DNA of 64,000 nucleotides. Source: UBA8337 sp937907245. GTDB lineage: Bacteria; Pseudomonadota; Alphaproteobacteria; RS24. Position numbers and translations under genes: made by a program. Shown in pieces: positions 16,644 to 26,884 of this stretch; position 1 is the stretch's first letter; every line of letters starts with the position of its first letter. The notes beneath the pieces are model-generated. The model saw only the letters and a program-made list of their open reading frames with translations. It ran no database searches and was not told the DNA's origin. The stretch lies in contig OZ244774.1 of assembly GCA_965219485.1 (NCBI GenBank), forward strand, positions 1,612,001 to 1,676,000, read 5' to 3'.

Positions 16644-17228
16644 CTAAAACGAGCCAGCGGCAGCGTCGGCTTGTTTTTCGCGTTCCGCTTTGCGCATTTT
16701 TTTCAGCACCATTTGTCGCTTCAAGCGGGACAGATGATCGAGAAAAACAATGCCGTTCAAATGATCGATTTCATGCTGAATACAGGTGGCCAGCAACCCA
16801 TCACATTCTATTTCTTGGGGGTTGCCGTCATAGTCTAAAAACTTTACTCGACATTGGGCCGGGCGTTCGACGTCGTCGTAAAAACTCGGTACCGACAGGC
16901 ACCCTTCTTGATAATTATTGGTTTCTTCAGACGTCCAAACAACTTCCGGATTAACGAAATAGCGCGGCCCCTCATTTGCGAGGGGGTCATCGGCTATTGC
17001 GCCGTCTTCCTCGGCGTCCTCTGGTTCGGATTTGCCTTTCAAATCCATTACCACCACACGCTCCGCCACACCAATTTGAATGGCGGCCAAACCAATGCCC
17101 ACCGCCGCATACATGCTATCCAGCATATCGTCCATCAAGGCGCGCGTGGCGTCGGTTACCTCGGCCACGGGCTGGGATATGGTTTTGAGCCGCTTGTCCG
17201 GCACTTCGATGATTTTGCGTATCGCCAT
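16644..17228 (-). CDS. def: peptide deformylase
   Basis: 194 residues. Removes N-formyl from nascent proteins. The three motifs are GIGLAAIQIG (44-53), EGCLSVP (Cys110) and QHEIDHLNG (His152, Glu153, His156), giving the metal site. The canonical proline of motif I (GLAAPQ) is Ile here. An acidic insert at about 68-85, between the second strand and the RYFVNPE strand, makes it longer than the usual 170 residues. First gene of def-fmt-truA. Confidence 0.95.
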   Translation of the reverse strand: MAIRKIIEVPDKRLKTISQPVAEVTDATRALMDDMLDSMYAAVGIGLAAIQIGVAERVVVMDLKGKSEPEDAEEDGAIADDPLANEGPRYFVNPEVVWTSEETNNYQEGCLSVPSFYDDVERPAQCRVKFLDYDGNPQEIECDGLLATCIQHEIDHLNGIVFLDHLSRLKRQMVLKKMRKAEREKQADAAAGSF

Positions 17229-17307
17229 GGCTTATGAAATACGCCTTGTGCGGGACAGCGTCAAGAGAGAGCCCAATTCGGATAGCCGAATCGGATAGAT
17301 TGGGGGC

Positions 17308-18555
<1,248 letters not shown>

Positions 18556-18561
18556 CGCCAA

Positions 18562-19149
18562 TTAACGGCGCGACTTCATCGCCGCCAATAGCGTTCCATC
18601 ATCTAGATAATCCAACTCGCCGCCCACCGGAACGCCATGCGCTAGGCGCGTTACGCGTACGTCTAAATCTGTCAACATATCGGTAATGAAATGTGCCGTC
18701 GTTTGGCCTTCGACGGTAGCACTGGTGGCCAGAATAATCTCGTTCACTTCCGGAGCCGCACATCTTGTCCGCAAGCTCTCGAGGTTTAACTCTTCGGGGC
18801 CAATGCCATCGAGTGCCGACAAAGTGCCGCCCAGAATATGATAGCGCCCGCGAAGCGCTTGCGCGCGCTCTAAAGCCCACAAATCACCCACATCTTCGAC
18901 CACACATAAAATCGTCTCGTCGCGGCGCGCATCGGCGCAAATGGTACAAGGGTTGGCAGTATCTATATTGCCGCAAGTGGTACAAGTGACAATTTTATCT
19001 CGGGCCACGCCCAAAGCGTCCGACAGGGGAATGAGTAGGCTCTCGCGCCGCCGCATGAGCTGCAACACAGCCCGGCGCGCCGAGCGCGGCCCAAGGCCTG
19101 GCAGTCGGGCTAGATATTTTACGAGGGCTTCAATCTCTGGGCCGGCCAT
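18562..19149 (-). CDS. recR: recombination mediator RecR
   Basis: 195 residues. Helix-hairpin-helix near 12-40 (LPGLGPRSARR), a four-Cys zinc site (Cys56, 59, 68, 71 in CTTC...CTIC), then a Toprim domain (VVEDVGDL onward) and a C-terminal GGELDYLDDGTL. With RecF/RecO it loads RecA on gapped DNA. Its start overlaps the dnaX stop as TAATG. The usual intervening ybaB gene is missing. Confidence 0.96.
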   Translation of the reverse strand: MAGPEIEALVKYLARLPGLGPRSARRAVLQLMRRRESLLIPLSDALGVARDKIVTCTTCGNIDTANPCTICADARRDETILCVVEDVGDLWALERAQALRGRYHILGGTLSALDGIGPEELNLESLRTRCAAPEVNEIILATSATVEGQTTAHFITDMLTDLDVRVTRLAHGVPVGGELDYLDDGTLLAAMKSRR

Positions 19150-21134
19150 TACCTATCGTTAGCCTCATCGGCCACATCAGCCACATTGCCATCGCTATCT
19201 TCGTCCAGCTCGTCTGGCGCGGCAGGCAAAGCCTCTGTGCTGGCCGTCGCCATAAATTCGCTTACCGATAATATCTCGGCCCCCGGAAACGAGCTGAGGG
19301 CGGCTTTAACATAAGGGTCTTCGCGGGCCTTATCTTCGCGCTGTTCGGCCGCCGTGCGTTTCACCGTTCCCAGCGTCGCAGCGCCTTGCTCCTGAGACAA
19401 AGAAACCACCCAGGCTTGCCCCGTCCACTTGCGCAATTTTTTTGTAAGGTCTTGAGCGATATTGTCTTGGCCCTCGGCTAGGCGCAGCTCAAGGCGCCCC
19501 GCCCGCTCGCCGGCGGCAGCCTCAAAGGACACCAAATGCACGCCGTTTTCGAGCGCATATTTTAGGGCGATATCGCGCTGGTCGGCTGCCAAATCAATGA
19601 CCGCCTGAAAATCTTGCAAAACCGGTGCGCTGAATTGCACAACAGGGGCGGCTTGCGGTGCGCCAGCGCTCATGCTGGGGCCACTAGACACAGGAGTGGA
19701 TGCCCCACTTGTTTGCGATATTGTGCCTTGCGCTGGTGGCGAAGATAAATTCGCCTGTGGCGCCGAAGAATTAGCCGAGGCTCGTGTTGGCGCGGCGGAG
19801 CTTGGTGTGCCCGCAGGCGCGCTTTCAAATTGTTTAATCAGCTCTTCCGGCGTTGGCGTATTGGCCAAATGCGCCAGACGAATAAGCACCATTTCGCAAG
19901 CGGCCTTGGCGTTCATCGCGCGCGGCACATCTTCGTGGCCAGCCAGTAAAACCTGCCAAACGCGAGACAGAGCTGGCGTCGATAATTGTTCTGACGCGGC
20001 TTTTCCGCGAGCCCGCAGTTCGGCAGAGAAAGCTACATCTTCAAGCGCCGCAGGTACAAATTTCAGGCGGGTGAGCCAATGCGTTAACTCGGCCAAATCG
20101 GCCAAAATCACCACAGGGTCCGCGCCCATCGCATATTGCGCTTCAAATTCTTCCAGGGCCTCGGGAACCTTGCCTTGCATCAACATATCGAACAGGTCGA
20201 ACACTCGGCCACGGTCGGCCAGACCTAAAAGCGCGCGCATGGTTTCTTCGCTTAATGGCGTGTCGGCATCCATATGCGCCAAAGCGCGGTCTAGCAAGGA
20301 CAGCGCATCGCGGGCCGAGCCATCGGCCGCGCGCGAGATGAGCTTTAAGCCATCGTCGGGCAAATCTACCGCCTCGGCAGCGCAAACTTTGGTCAGCAGT
20401 TTTTGCGTATCGTCCAAACTCAGACGGCGCAAATCAAAGCGTTGGCAACGCGACAATACCGTAACCGGAACTTGGCGAATTTCCGTCGTCGCAAAAATAA
20501 ATTTCACATGTTCGGGTGGCTCTTCCAGGGTTTTCAGCAGCCCATTAAAAGCCGCCTTGGAGAGCATATGCACCTCATCAATAATATAGACTTTATAGCG
20601 CGCCGAGGCCGGCATATAGCGCACGTTCTCGATAATTTCGCGAATGTCGCCAATGCCTGTGCGCGAGGCCGCATCCATTTCAATAACATCCACATGCGTG
20701 CCATCCATAATAGCCCCGCAATGCGCGCCCTCTTGCCCCAAGGCAACGCTGGGCCCTTGCACGGCGTCGGAATGATAATTCAGGGCGCGCGCCAAAATAC
20801 GCGCCGTGGTGGTTTTGCCTACCCCGCGCACGCCTGTCAGCATAAACGCATGGGCAATGCGGCCTGTATCAAACGCATTGGTTAGCGTTTGCACCATGGC
20901 TTCTTGGCCGATGAGGTCTTCAAAATTTCGCGGTCGGTATTTGCGGGCCAGCACTTTATAGCTGTCGCCTGTTTCAGGCTTGTCGGCCTTGGGCGCCTCA
21001 ACTTCATTGTCGCTATCCGCATCTGCCAACATATCAAAGCCAGGGGCTTCGTCAGAAAACTCAGGCGCATTAAGCTCTTCGTCTAAAGGCGCGCCATTTG
21101 CGTCCAACTGATTTTCAATTTCATCCGATGTCAT
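19149..21134 (-). CDS. dnaX: DNA polymerase III subunit gamma/tau
   Basis: 661 residues. An acidic N-terminal extension (1-58) precedes the AAA+ clamp-loader ATPase: Walker A GVRGVGKTTT (101-110), Walker B DEVHML (186-191) and sensor/arginine finger TVLSRCQRF. Where E. coli tau has a four-Cys zinc module, only one Cys remains (GAHCGAIMDG, 137-146). A Ser/Ala/Pro-rich linker (about 430-500) leads to a tau-like C-terminal domain that would bind DnaB and the polymerase. Located between ffs and recR, as in many bacteria. Confidence 0.96.
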   Translation of the reverse strand: MTSDEIENQLDANGAPLDEELNAPEFSDEAPGFDMLADADSDNEVEAPKADKPETGDSYKVLARKYRPRNFEDLIGQEAMVQTLTNAFDTGRIAHAFMLTGVRGVGKTTTARILARALNYHSDAVQGPSVALGQEGAHCGAIMDGTHVDVIEMDAASRTGIGDIREIIENVRYMPASARYKVYIIDEVHMLSKAAFNGLLKTLEEPPEHVKFIFATTEIRQVPVTVLSRCQRFDLRRLSLDDTQKLLTKVCAAEAVDLPDDGLKLISRAADGSARDALSLLDRALAHMDADTPLSEETMRALLGLADRGRVFDLFDMLMQGKVPEALEEFEAQYAMGADPVVILADLAELTHWLTRLKFVPAALEDVAFSAELRARGKAASEQLSTPALSRVWQVLLAGHEDVPRAMNAKAACEMVLIRLAHLANTPTPEELIKQFESAPAGTPSSAAPTRASANSSAPQANLSSPPAQGTISQTSGASTPVSSGPSMSAGAPQAAPVVQFSAPVLQDFQAVIDLAADQRDIALKYALENGVHLVSFEAAAGERAGRLELRLAEGQDNIAQDLTKKLRKWTGQAWVVSLSQEQGAATLGTVKRTAAEQREDKAREDPYVKAALSSFPGAEILSVSEFMATASTEALPAAPDELDEDSDGNVADVADEANDR

Positions 21135-21182
21135 GCCGTTTTAGGTACCTGCTATCGTGAACGCTTTGAGTGGCAAAAATTA

Positions 21183-21284
21183 GGTGAGAGACTGGACAGG
21201 CAACCCGCAACAAACTCGTTAGGGCTGCTTCCTTTCGGATCTGACCCGGTTGGCGAGGGGTGCGTCCGCCGCCAATCTCTCCCC
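21183..21284 (-). ncRNA. ffs: bacterial signal recognition particle RNA (4.5S)
   Basis: On the minus strand the conserved SRP domain IV is clear: GGGTCAGATCCGAAAGGAAG followed by CAGCCC. The terminal arms pair as GGGGAGAGATTGG with CCAGTCTCTCACC (one G-U pair and one mismatch), which gives roughly 102 nt, followed by a T-run (AATTTTT). The RNA scaffolds Ffh for co-translational targeting. Its position directly upstream of dnaX is a classic arrangement. Confidence 0.95.
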
Positions 21285-21287
21285 TCC

Positions 21288-21293
21288 TTTATA
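21288..21293 (-). promoter_or_regulatory. possible -10 element of ffs
   Basis: TATAAA on the minus strand lies 4-7 bp before the predicted SRP RNA 5' end. No clear -35 hexamer was found at 16-18 bp. Confidence 0.35.
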
Positions 21294-21370
21294 GCAGAGG
21301 CTGGAGCCGAGACCAGCCTTTAGCGAGCCGCTTTAAATAAAAACATGGCGGATAAAAATAGGCGCACATT

Positions 21371-21406
21371 CGATAGGAGCCTCGATAGGAGCTTCGATAG
21401 GGGGCT
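21371..21406 (+). repeat. 12-bp tandem triplicate upstream of nudC
   Basis: Units CGATAGGAGCCT, CGATAGGAGCTT and CGATAGGGGGCT are directly adjacent. They lie in the 205-bp gap between ffs and nudC, where I see no gene. Confidence 0.6.
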
Positions 21407-21489
21407 CAAGAGGAGACGCGAAGGCTTGCCCCTAAAGAAAAGCCATGCCAATCTGCGCCATTATTTTAAGCCGTTCCCCGGAGATAGTC

Positions 21490-22434
21490 ATGGCCCTGCC
21501 CGATAACCCCATTATGTTCGCCAATAATCCGCTAGACCGAGCGGGTCATTTGCGCCCGAACCCTGACTGGGTGGCCGCCCAGCTTGCCTCCGACGACGCT
21601 TTGATTGTGCCGCTGTGGCAATTGAACCCGCTGGTATTGCCAGAGCTGCAACCTGGCGATGGGCGCGATGTGGGCTATTTGCCCAAAGCCGCTTTTGGCG
21701 AGGCTTGGAGCGACACCATGCAAGTGGTTTTTCTCGGGCTCAACCGGCGCCAAAAACCATTATTTGCCGCCGACATCAGCCATATGAGCGCGCCCGAAGA
21801 CATGGGGCCTTTCAAAGGCATGGGGCATTTTGAGGATTTACGCGGCCTCGCCGCGGCTGGCGATATGGCACGCACCGAGCTGGCCATTTTGGCACAGGCC
21901 AAAGGCATGTTGGATTGGAACCTCCGCACGCCATTTTGCGCGCAATGCGGCCACGCCAGCCAAAGCGCCGAAGGCGGCTATAAACGCAAATGCGATAATT
22001 GCGGCACCGAACATTTTCCACGCACCGACCCGGTGGTCATTATGCTGGCCACCCATGGCGAAGATTGCTTGCTCGGGCGCCAACGCGGCTGGCCTGACGG
22101 CATGCTAAGCGCCTTGGCAGGCTTTATGGAACCCGGCGAGACCTTGGAAGAAGCGGTCGCGCGCGAACTGATGGAAGAGGCCGGTATTGAAGTGTCGAGT
22201 GTGAGCTATTTAGGCTCGCAACCTTGGCCGTTTCCGGGCTCTTTGATGATCGGCTGTATGGCCAAGGCGGCGCATCGCGACATTCAGGTCGATGAAGTGG
22301 AACTCGAAGAAGCGCGCTGGGTTTCGCGTAGCGATATTATTTCGTCGATGGCTGGCCAAGGGCCGCTTGGCGTTCCGCCCGAAATGGCCATCGCGCATCA
22401 ATTGATGAAAGCCTTCGCCGAAGGCGCTGAATAG
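21490..22434 (+). CDS. nudC: NAD(+) diphosphatase NudC
   Basis: 314 residues from the ATG at 21490 (GGAG upstream). Hydrolyses NAD(H) to NMN(H) and AMP, and in E. coli removes NAD caps from RNA. The zinc ribbon uses Cys150, 153, 168 and 171. The Nudix box runs 211-233 (GFMEPGETLEEAVARELMEE, then AGI), and the NudC-specific SQPWPFPGS follows at 243-251. The stop codon falls inside the first unit of a 20-bp tandem array. Confidence 0.95.
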   Translation: MALPDNPIMFANNPLDRAGHLRPNPDWVAAQLASDDALIVPLWQLNPLVLPELQPGDGRDVGYLPKAAFGEAWSDTMQVVFLGLNRRQKPLFAADISHMSAPEDMGPFKGMGHFEDLRGLAAAGDMARTELAILAQAKGMLDWNLRTPFCAQCGHASQSAEGGYKRKCDNCGTEHFPRTDPVVIMLATHGEDCLLGRQRGWPDGMLSALAGFMEPGETLEEAVARELMEEAGIEVSSVSYLGSQPWPFPGSLMIGCMAKAAHRDIQVDEVELEEARWVSRSDIISSMAGQGPLGVPPEMAIAHQLMKAFAEGAE

Positions 22435-22535
22435 AGACGGAAGGCGCTGAATAGAGACGGAAGGCGCTGAGTAGAGACCGAAGGCGCTGAGTAGAGATTG
22501 AAGGCGCCGAGTAGAGACCGAAGGCGGTCAATAGG
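22421..22535 (+). repeat. 20-bp tandem array covering the nudC stop codon
   Basis: Five full units of aaggcgctgaatagagacgg with a few substitutions, plus a partial sixth, at an exact 20-bp period. The first contains the final codons and stop of nudC. The array fills most of the gap to the convergent pheA. Confidence 0.9.
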
Positions 22536-22548
22536 CGGAGAGTAATTT

Positions 22549-23406
22549 TTAGGCGTCTTTTAAAGCCGCGCGTTCTGGCGCGGCTTTATAGACGCCCAAA
22601 ATATCCATTTTGGAGCAATAGAAATTCAGCTCTTCCAGCGCCAAACGTACCGGCTCGCTATCGGGATGACCTTCGATATCGGCATAGAACTGCGTCGCCA
22701 AAAATCCATTGGGCTGATAGCTCTCGAGCTTGGTCATATTGACATTATTGGTCGCGAACCCGCCCAAGGCTTTATACAAAGCCGACGGCGTGTTGCGGAC
22801 ACGGAAAATGAAACTGGTAATAATCTCTTCGCTCGGCGCATCGCTAGCATTGGGGTCGGCATCATCGGGCGTCGCCGACATCACCAGAAACCGCGTCGTA
22901 TTGCTTTGGCTGTCTTCAATATTTTCGCGCAACACATCGAGACCATAAATCTCGCCCGCCAGCCGTGAGGCAATGGCGCCATGGTTTGGCGTCTGGCTGG
23001 CGCTCAAATCGCGCGCGCTGCCGGCCGTATCAGCGGCCACTAGCGGCGTTAAGCCCAGCTCGGCGATAATGTTGCGGCATTGGCCGAGCGCCATTTCATG
23101 GCTATGCACATGGGTTAAATCGCTTTCCTGTGTGCCCGGCAAGGCCAGCAAACAATGGTTCACGCGCATGAAATGCTCACCGATAATGTAAAGGTTAGAG
23201 CCTGGCAGTAGCCGATGAATATCCGCCACGCGACCCGCAACCGTATTTTCAACGGGCATCATGGCCAAATCGGCTTCGCCTGATTTTAGCGCTGCGAAAG
23301 CGTCATCAAAGGTAGCGCACGGCAAGGGTTCCATGTCGCCATATTGGGTCTGGCAGGCAATATGCGAATTGGCGCCCAGCTCTCCTTGAAATGCGATTTT
23401 TCCCAT
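22549..23406 (-). CDS. pheA: prephenate dehydratase
   Basis: 285 residues, monofunctional. Converts prephenate to phenylpyruvate. The catalytic domain has GELGANSH near the N-terminus, MMPVENTVAGRV, and the TRF motif in SNTTRFLVM. The C-terminal ACT domain (about 195-275) carries LESYQPNG, the phenylalanine-sensing region, so feedback inhibition is likely. No chorismate mutase domain is fused. It starts 3 bp after kdsB ends. Confidence 0.95.
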   Translation of the reverse strand: MGKIAFQGELGANSHIACQTQYGDMEPLPCATFDDAFAALKSGEADLAMMPVENTVAGRVADIHRLLPGSNLYIIGEHFMRVNHCLLALPGTQESDLTHVHSHEMALGQCRNIIAELGLTPLVAADTAGSARDLSASQTPNHGAIASRLAGEIYGLDVLRENIEDSQSNTTRFLVMSATPDDADPNASDAPSEEIITSFIFRVRNTPSALYKALGGFATNNVNMTKLESYQPNGFLATQFYADIEGHPDSEPVRLALEELNFYCSKMDILGVYKAAPERAALKDA

Positions 23407-23409
23407 TTT

Positions 23410-24147
23410 CTACTTTCCTTCTTTCAGCACGCGCTCGGCATGCGCCAAATCTTCGGGCGTATCGACGCCCACCGGCACCGTATCCACCACGGCCGCCGCA
23501 ATCGACATGCCCGCTTCTAGCGCCCGCAATTGCTCAAGGCGCTCGCGCTGCTCCAGGGGTGATGGCGACAGCGTAACAAATTTTTCCAGCGCTTCGCGCG
23601 TATAGCCGTAAATGCCGATGTGATGATACAGTGGGCCCTCGCCGCTAGGCGCGGTGGCACGGGTAAAATAAAGCGCGCGGCCTTTGTCAGCCTGGGTCAG
23701 CGATAAAACCGCTTTGACGACATTCGGGTTATCGCGTTCTTCGGGCGAGGTAATCTCAGCCACCAGCGTCGACATATCGAAGCCTTCTAGGGTGGCCAAA
23801 GTGGTTTTTACCAGATGCGGATCTAGCGTCGGCAAATCGCCCTGTAAATTAATAATCGCGTCATGGGCGCCCGCGCCATCGACTTGCTGCAAGGCGGCAT
23901 AAATACGGTCTGAGCCCGACGGTAAATCGGGGGCGGTCAAGACAGCTTCGCCGCCAGCGTCGAGGACAGCCTCCGCCACTTCGCGCTCGGCTGCCGCCAC
24001 GACCACGCGGCCACAATCGGCCGCCATAGCGCGGTGCCAAACCTGTACAATCATCGGCAGGCCGCAAATATCGGCCATCGGCTTATTGGGCAAGCGAGTG
24101 GAGGCCATGCGGGCTGGAATTAAAACAATCGGGTTTTTAGCACTCAT
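23410..24147 (-). CDS. kdsB: 3-deoxy-manno-octulosonate cytidylyltransferase
   Basis: 245 residues from the ATG at 24147; longer in-frame starts add unconserved basic sequence. Activates Kdo as CMP-Kdo for lipopolysaccharide core synthesis. The nucleotide-binding start IPARMASTRLPNKPM, INLQGDLP and HHIGIYGYTREAL are family signatures. It shows that the organism makes a Kdo-containing outer membrane. Probably co-transcribed with pheA. Confidence 0.95.
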   Translation of the reverse strand: MSAKNPIVLIPARMASTRLPNKPMADICGLPMIVQVWHRAMAADCGRVVVAAAEREVAEAVLDAGGEAVLTAPDLPSGSDRIYAALQQVDGAGAHDAIINLQGDLPTLDPHLVKTTLATLEGFDMSTLVAEITSPEERDNPNVVKAVLSLTQADKGRALYFTRATAPSGEGPLYHHIGIYGYTREALEKFVTLSPSPLEQRERLEQLRALEAGMSIAAAVVDTVPVGVDTPEDLAHAERVLKEGK

Positions 24148-24356
24148 CTTACGGTCTCTCTTCGCCCCCATGCGGGGCCTTGTTTCAGGCGGCTGTTTGC
24201 GTATTGCATATCCTGCCTTCATTTCCTAATCTGTGCGACGCTACGCCGCAAGCCTAAACAGGCTGAAAAGCGTAAGCTGCGCGAAATTTTAAGAACACGC
24301 GTTTCGGCCTCGACAGAGAGACAAACGGCGTGAGAAAGACACCTTGGAGAAAAGTC

Positions 24357-24872
24357 ATGGATAGTTTTGAGCTAAATAAAATCTTTGGTGCCGTCTTGTT
24401 TACCTTGCTGGTCTATCTTGGCGTGCAAAATTTGGGCGATATTTTATTTCATGCCGAACCCGCAAATCCACAAGCCTATGTTGTTGAGGGCGTGGAAGAA
24501 GAAGGCGCGCCGAGCGCAGCCGTTGCTGCGGTTGCCGAAGTCTCCATTCTCGAATTGCTGCAAACGGCTTCGATTGAAAAAGGCGAGAAAACAGCGAAAA
24601 AATGTCTCTCTTGCCACAATTTCGAAAACGGTGGTGCCAATAAAATTGGCCCGGCTCTTTACGGTGTCGTCGATCGCCCGGTAGCGAAAGCCGCCGGCTT
24701 TAACTACTCAAGCGCGCTGACCGACTTAGGCGGAAATTGGGATTATGAAGCCTTGAACGGCTTTTTGTTGAACCCGAAAAAATACGTCGCAGGCACCAGC
24801 ATGGCTTTTGCTGGATTGCGCAAAGCCAGTGACCGCGCCAACATCATCGCTTACTTGGACAACTTGAAATAA
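24357..24872 (+). CDS. cycM: membrane-anchored class I cytochrome c (CycM-like)
   Basis: 171 residues from the ATG at 24357 with TTGGAGA upstream. The N-terminus MDSFELNKIFGAVLF begins a membrane anchor (about 8-30) typical of alphaproteobacterial CycM, followed by an acidic linker and a cytochrome domain with CLSCH (Cys83, Cys86, His87) and the probable Met149 ligand in GTSMAFAG. CycM-type proteins carry electrons from the bc1 complex to terminal oxidase in the periplasm. A strong terminator follows. Confidence 0.9.
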   Translation: MDSFELNKIFGAVLFTLLVYLGVQNLGDILFHAEPANPQAYVVEGVEEEGAPSAAVAAVAEVSILELLQTASIEKGEKTAKKCLSCHNFENGGANKIGPALYGVVDRPVAKAAGFNYSSALTDLGGNWDYEALNGFLLNPKKYVAGTSMAFAGLRKASDRANIIAYLDNLK

Positions 24873-24899
24873 TCAGGTTTCGTGAGCTGGAAGACCTAT

Positions 24900-24940
24900 C
24901 GCCGCGTGCAAGCCTGCTTGCTCGCGGCGTTTGTTTTTTT
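24900..24940 (+). terminator. intrinsic terminator after cycM
   Basis: CGCCGCG (24900-24906) pairs with CGCGGCG (24923-24929), and inside it GCAAG pairs with CTTGC. TTTGTTTTTTT follows. It separates cycM from the peptide transporter genes. Confidence 0.85.
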
Positions 24941-24998
24941 GCCGTTATCAAGACATACTCTTTGTCTCACGCACTCTCGTAAAAAAGTCGGAGCTGAC

Positions 24999-26798
24999 AT
25001 GGCCTATTCTATCTCCAAACTGAAATATTTCTGTCTGGCATTGGCGATACTCTGCGTGCCATCTCTAAGCCACGCCGATGAGTGGCGCCATGGCCTGTCA
25101 TTATTTGGCAAGCCTGATTTGAAAAAAAACTTTGCCCATTTCCCTTATGTGAACCCCGAGGCACCCAAGGGCGGTGAGGTAAAAATTGCCGCCATCGGCT
25201 CTTTTGATAATCTCAATTCTTTCACCATCAAGGGCAATGCAGCCGAGGGCCTAGGGCTTTTGCACGACACATTAATGACTGGGTCGATGAATGAAGCGAG
25301 CGCTAATTATGGATTGATTGCCGAAGCTGTCAAACACCCTAGCGATTTTTCTTCCGTCAGTTTTAAGCTGCGGCGCCAAGCGCGCTTTTCCGATGGCAGC
25401 CCTATTACCGCAGAAGATGTTGCGTTTTCTTTGACCGCGCTGAAAAAGGCGAACCCGTCTTTTCGCGCCTATTATGGCGATGTGGTGGGCTATGACATTG
25501 CCTCCCCGCACGAAATAACCTTCCGCTTCGGCCAGACAGGAAACCGCGAATTGCCAATGATTTTGGGCCAATTACCGATTTTGAAAAAAGCCTATTGGAA
25601 CGCCAATCAACGCTCGCTGGCCAATACCACACTGGAAATTCCGCCCGTCTCGGGCGCCTATGAAATCGAGGCAGTAGATGCAGGTCGCGCGATTACCTAT
25701 TCGCGGCGCACCGATTATTGGGGCAAAGACTTGAACGTGAACCGCGGCAAGCACAATATCGACCGCATTAAATATGTCTATTTTGGCGATGACACCGTCG
25801 CCTTTGAAGCTTTAAAAGCTGGCGAGATTGATTATCGCCGCGAGTTCTCCTCGCGCATTTGGGCCACAGGATATGACACACCAGCCGTTCGCAGCGGACA
25901 AAAAACCAAAGAAATCATCGCGCTAGAAAACCCTGCAGGCATGCAAGGTTTTGTTTTCAACCTGCGCCGCCCCCGCTTCGACGACATTCATGTTCGCGAG
26001 GCTTTGAATTGGGCCTATGATTTTGAGTGGACCAAAAAGAACCTGTTTTATGGACAATATGCCCGCACGGGGTCGTTTTTTCAGGGTTCCGAATTAGCCG
26101 CTAACGGCACACCTTCCAAAGCCGAGTTAAAACTGCTGGCCCCGTGGCGCGAGCAGCTGCCGGCCAAAACATTTGGCCCGCTATTTCAAAACCCCGTCAG
26201 TGATGGCTCGGGCAATATTCGCAAGCACCTACGAAAAGCGCGCGCTTTGCTGCAGAAGGCAGGATGGAACATTGAAGATGGCAAACTGAAAAAAAACGGA
26301 AAGCCATTTACCATCGAGTTTTTATTGGTGCAGCCTGCTTTCGAGCGCATTGTGGCGCCCTATATAAAGAACCTCGCCAAACTGGGCATTGACGCCAAAA
26401 TTCGCACGATTGATCCAACCCAATATCAAAACCGCGTCACCAATTACGACTATGATGCGATTGTGACCGGCTTTGGCCAATCGCTTTCGCCGGGCAATGA
26501 GCAGCGCAATTATTGGTCTTCCTCGGCCGCCAGCCAGCCAGGGGGACGCAATTATATCGGCATTCAAAACCCGGCCGTCGACGCATTGGTCGAAACCCTT
26601 ATTTTTGCGGAATCGCGCGAGGCCCTGATTACCGCCACGCGCGCGCTCGACCGCGTGTTGATTTCCAATCATTATGTGATGCCGCAATGGCATTCGCCGC
26701 ATGAGCGTTTGGCCTATTGGAAGGGCTTGAAACGCCCAGACCCAATGCCAAAACACGGGCTAGGGTTTCCCAGTTTATGGTGGAAAGAGGCGCGTTAA
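24999..26798 (+). CDS. yejA: periplasmic peptide-binding protein of the YejABEF importer
   Basis: 599 residues from the ATG at 24999 (GGAGCTGAC upstream). An upstream in-frame GTG at 24882 would place the cycM terminator inside the coding region. Signal peptide at about 1-26 (ending SLSHA). Family 5 solute-binding protein features include FPYVNPEAPKGG near 46, FSDGSPITAEDVAFSL near 143 and the DPTQYQNRV region. YejA-type proteins capture peptides for ABC import. The two permeases and ATPase follow. Confidence 0.92.
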   Translation: MAYSISKLKYFCLALAILCVPSLSHADEWRHGLSLFGKPDLKKNFAHFPYVNPEAPKGGEVKIAAIGSFDNLNSFTIKGNAAEGLGLLHDTLMTGSMNEASANYGLIAEAVKHPSDFSSVSFKLRRQARFSDGSPITAEDVAFSLTALKKANPSFRAYYGDVVGYDIASPHEITFRFGQTGNRELPMILGQLPILKKAYWNANQRSLANTTLEIPPVSGAYEIEAVDAGRAITYSRRTDYWGKDLNVNRGKHNIDRIKYVYFGDDTVAFEALKAGEIDYRREFSSRIWATGYDTPAVRSGQKTKEIIALENPAGMQGFVFNLRRPRFDDIHVREALNWAYDFEWTKKNLFYGQYARTGSFFQGSELAANGTPSKAELKLLAPWREQLPAKTFGPLFQNPVSDGSGNIRKHLRKARALLQKAGWNIEDGKLKKNGKPFTIEFLLVQPAFERIVAPYIKNLAKLGIDAKIRTIDPTQYQNRVTNYDYDAIVTGFGQSLSPGNEQRNYWSSSAASQPGGRNYIGIQNPAVDALVETLIFAESREALITATRALDRVLISNHYVMPQWHSPHERLAYWKGLKRPDPMPKHGLGFPSLWWKEAR

Positions 26799-26884
26799 AA
26801 ACTTGCCGCGCGTCGAACTCGTGACATAATTAGGCCCAATCTTGCTTAGTCTCTAACTCACGTCTTGAGGGAGTTTCGTCACCC

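Noticed and set aside
19672..20589. 305-residue + strand ORF opposite dnaX
   Set aside because: Ser/Ala/Arg-rich antisense shadow of a well-supported gene, with no domain or ribosome binding site.
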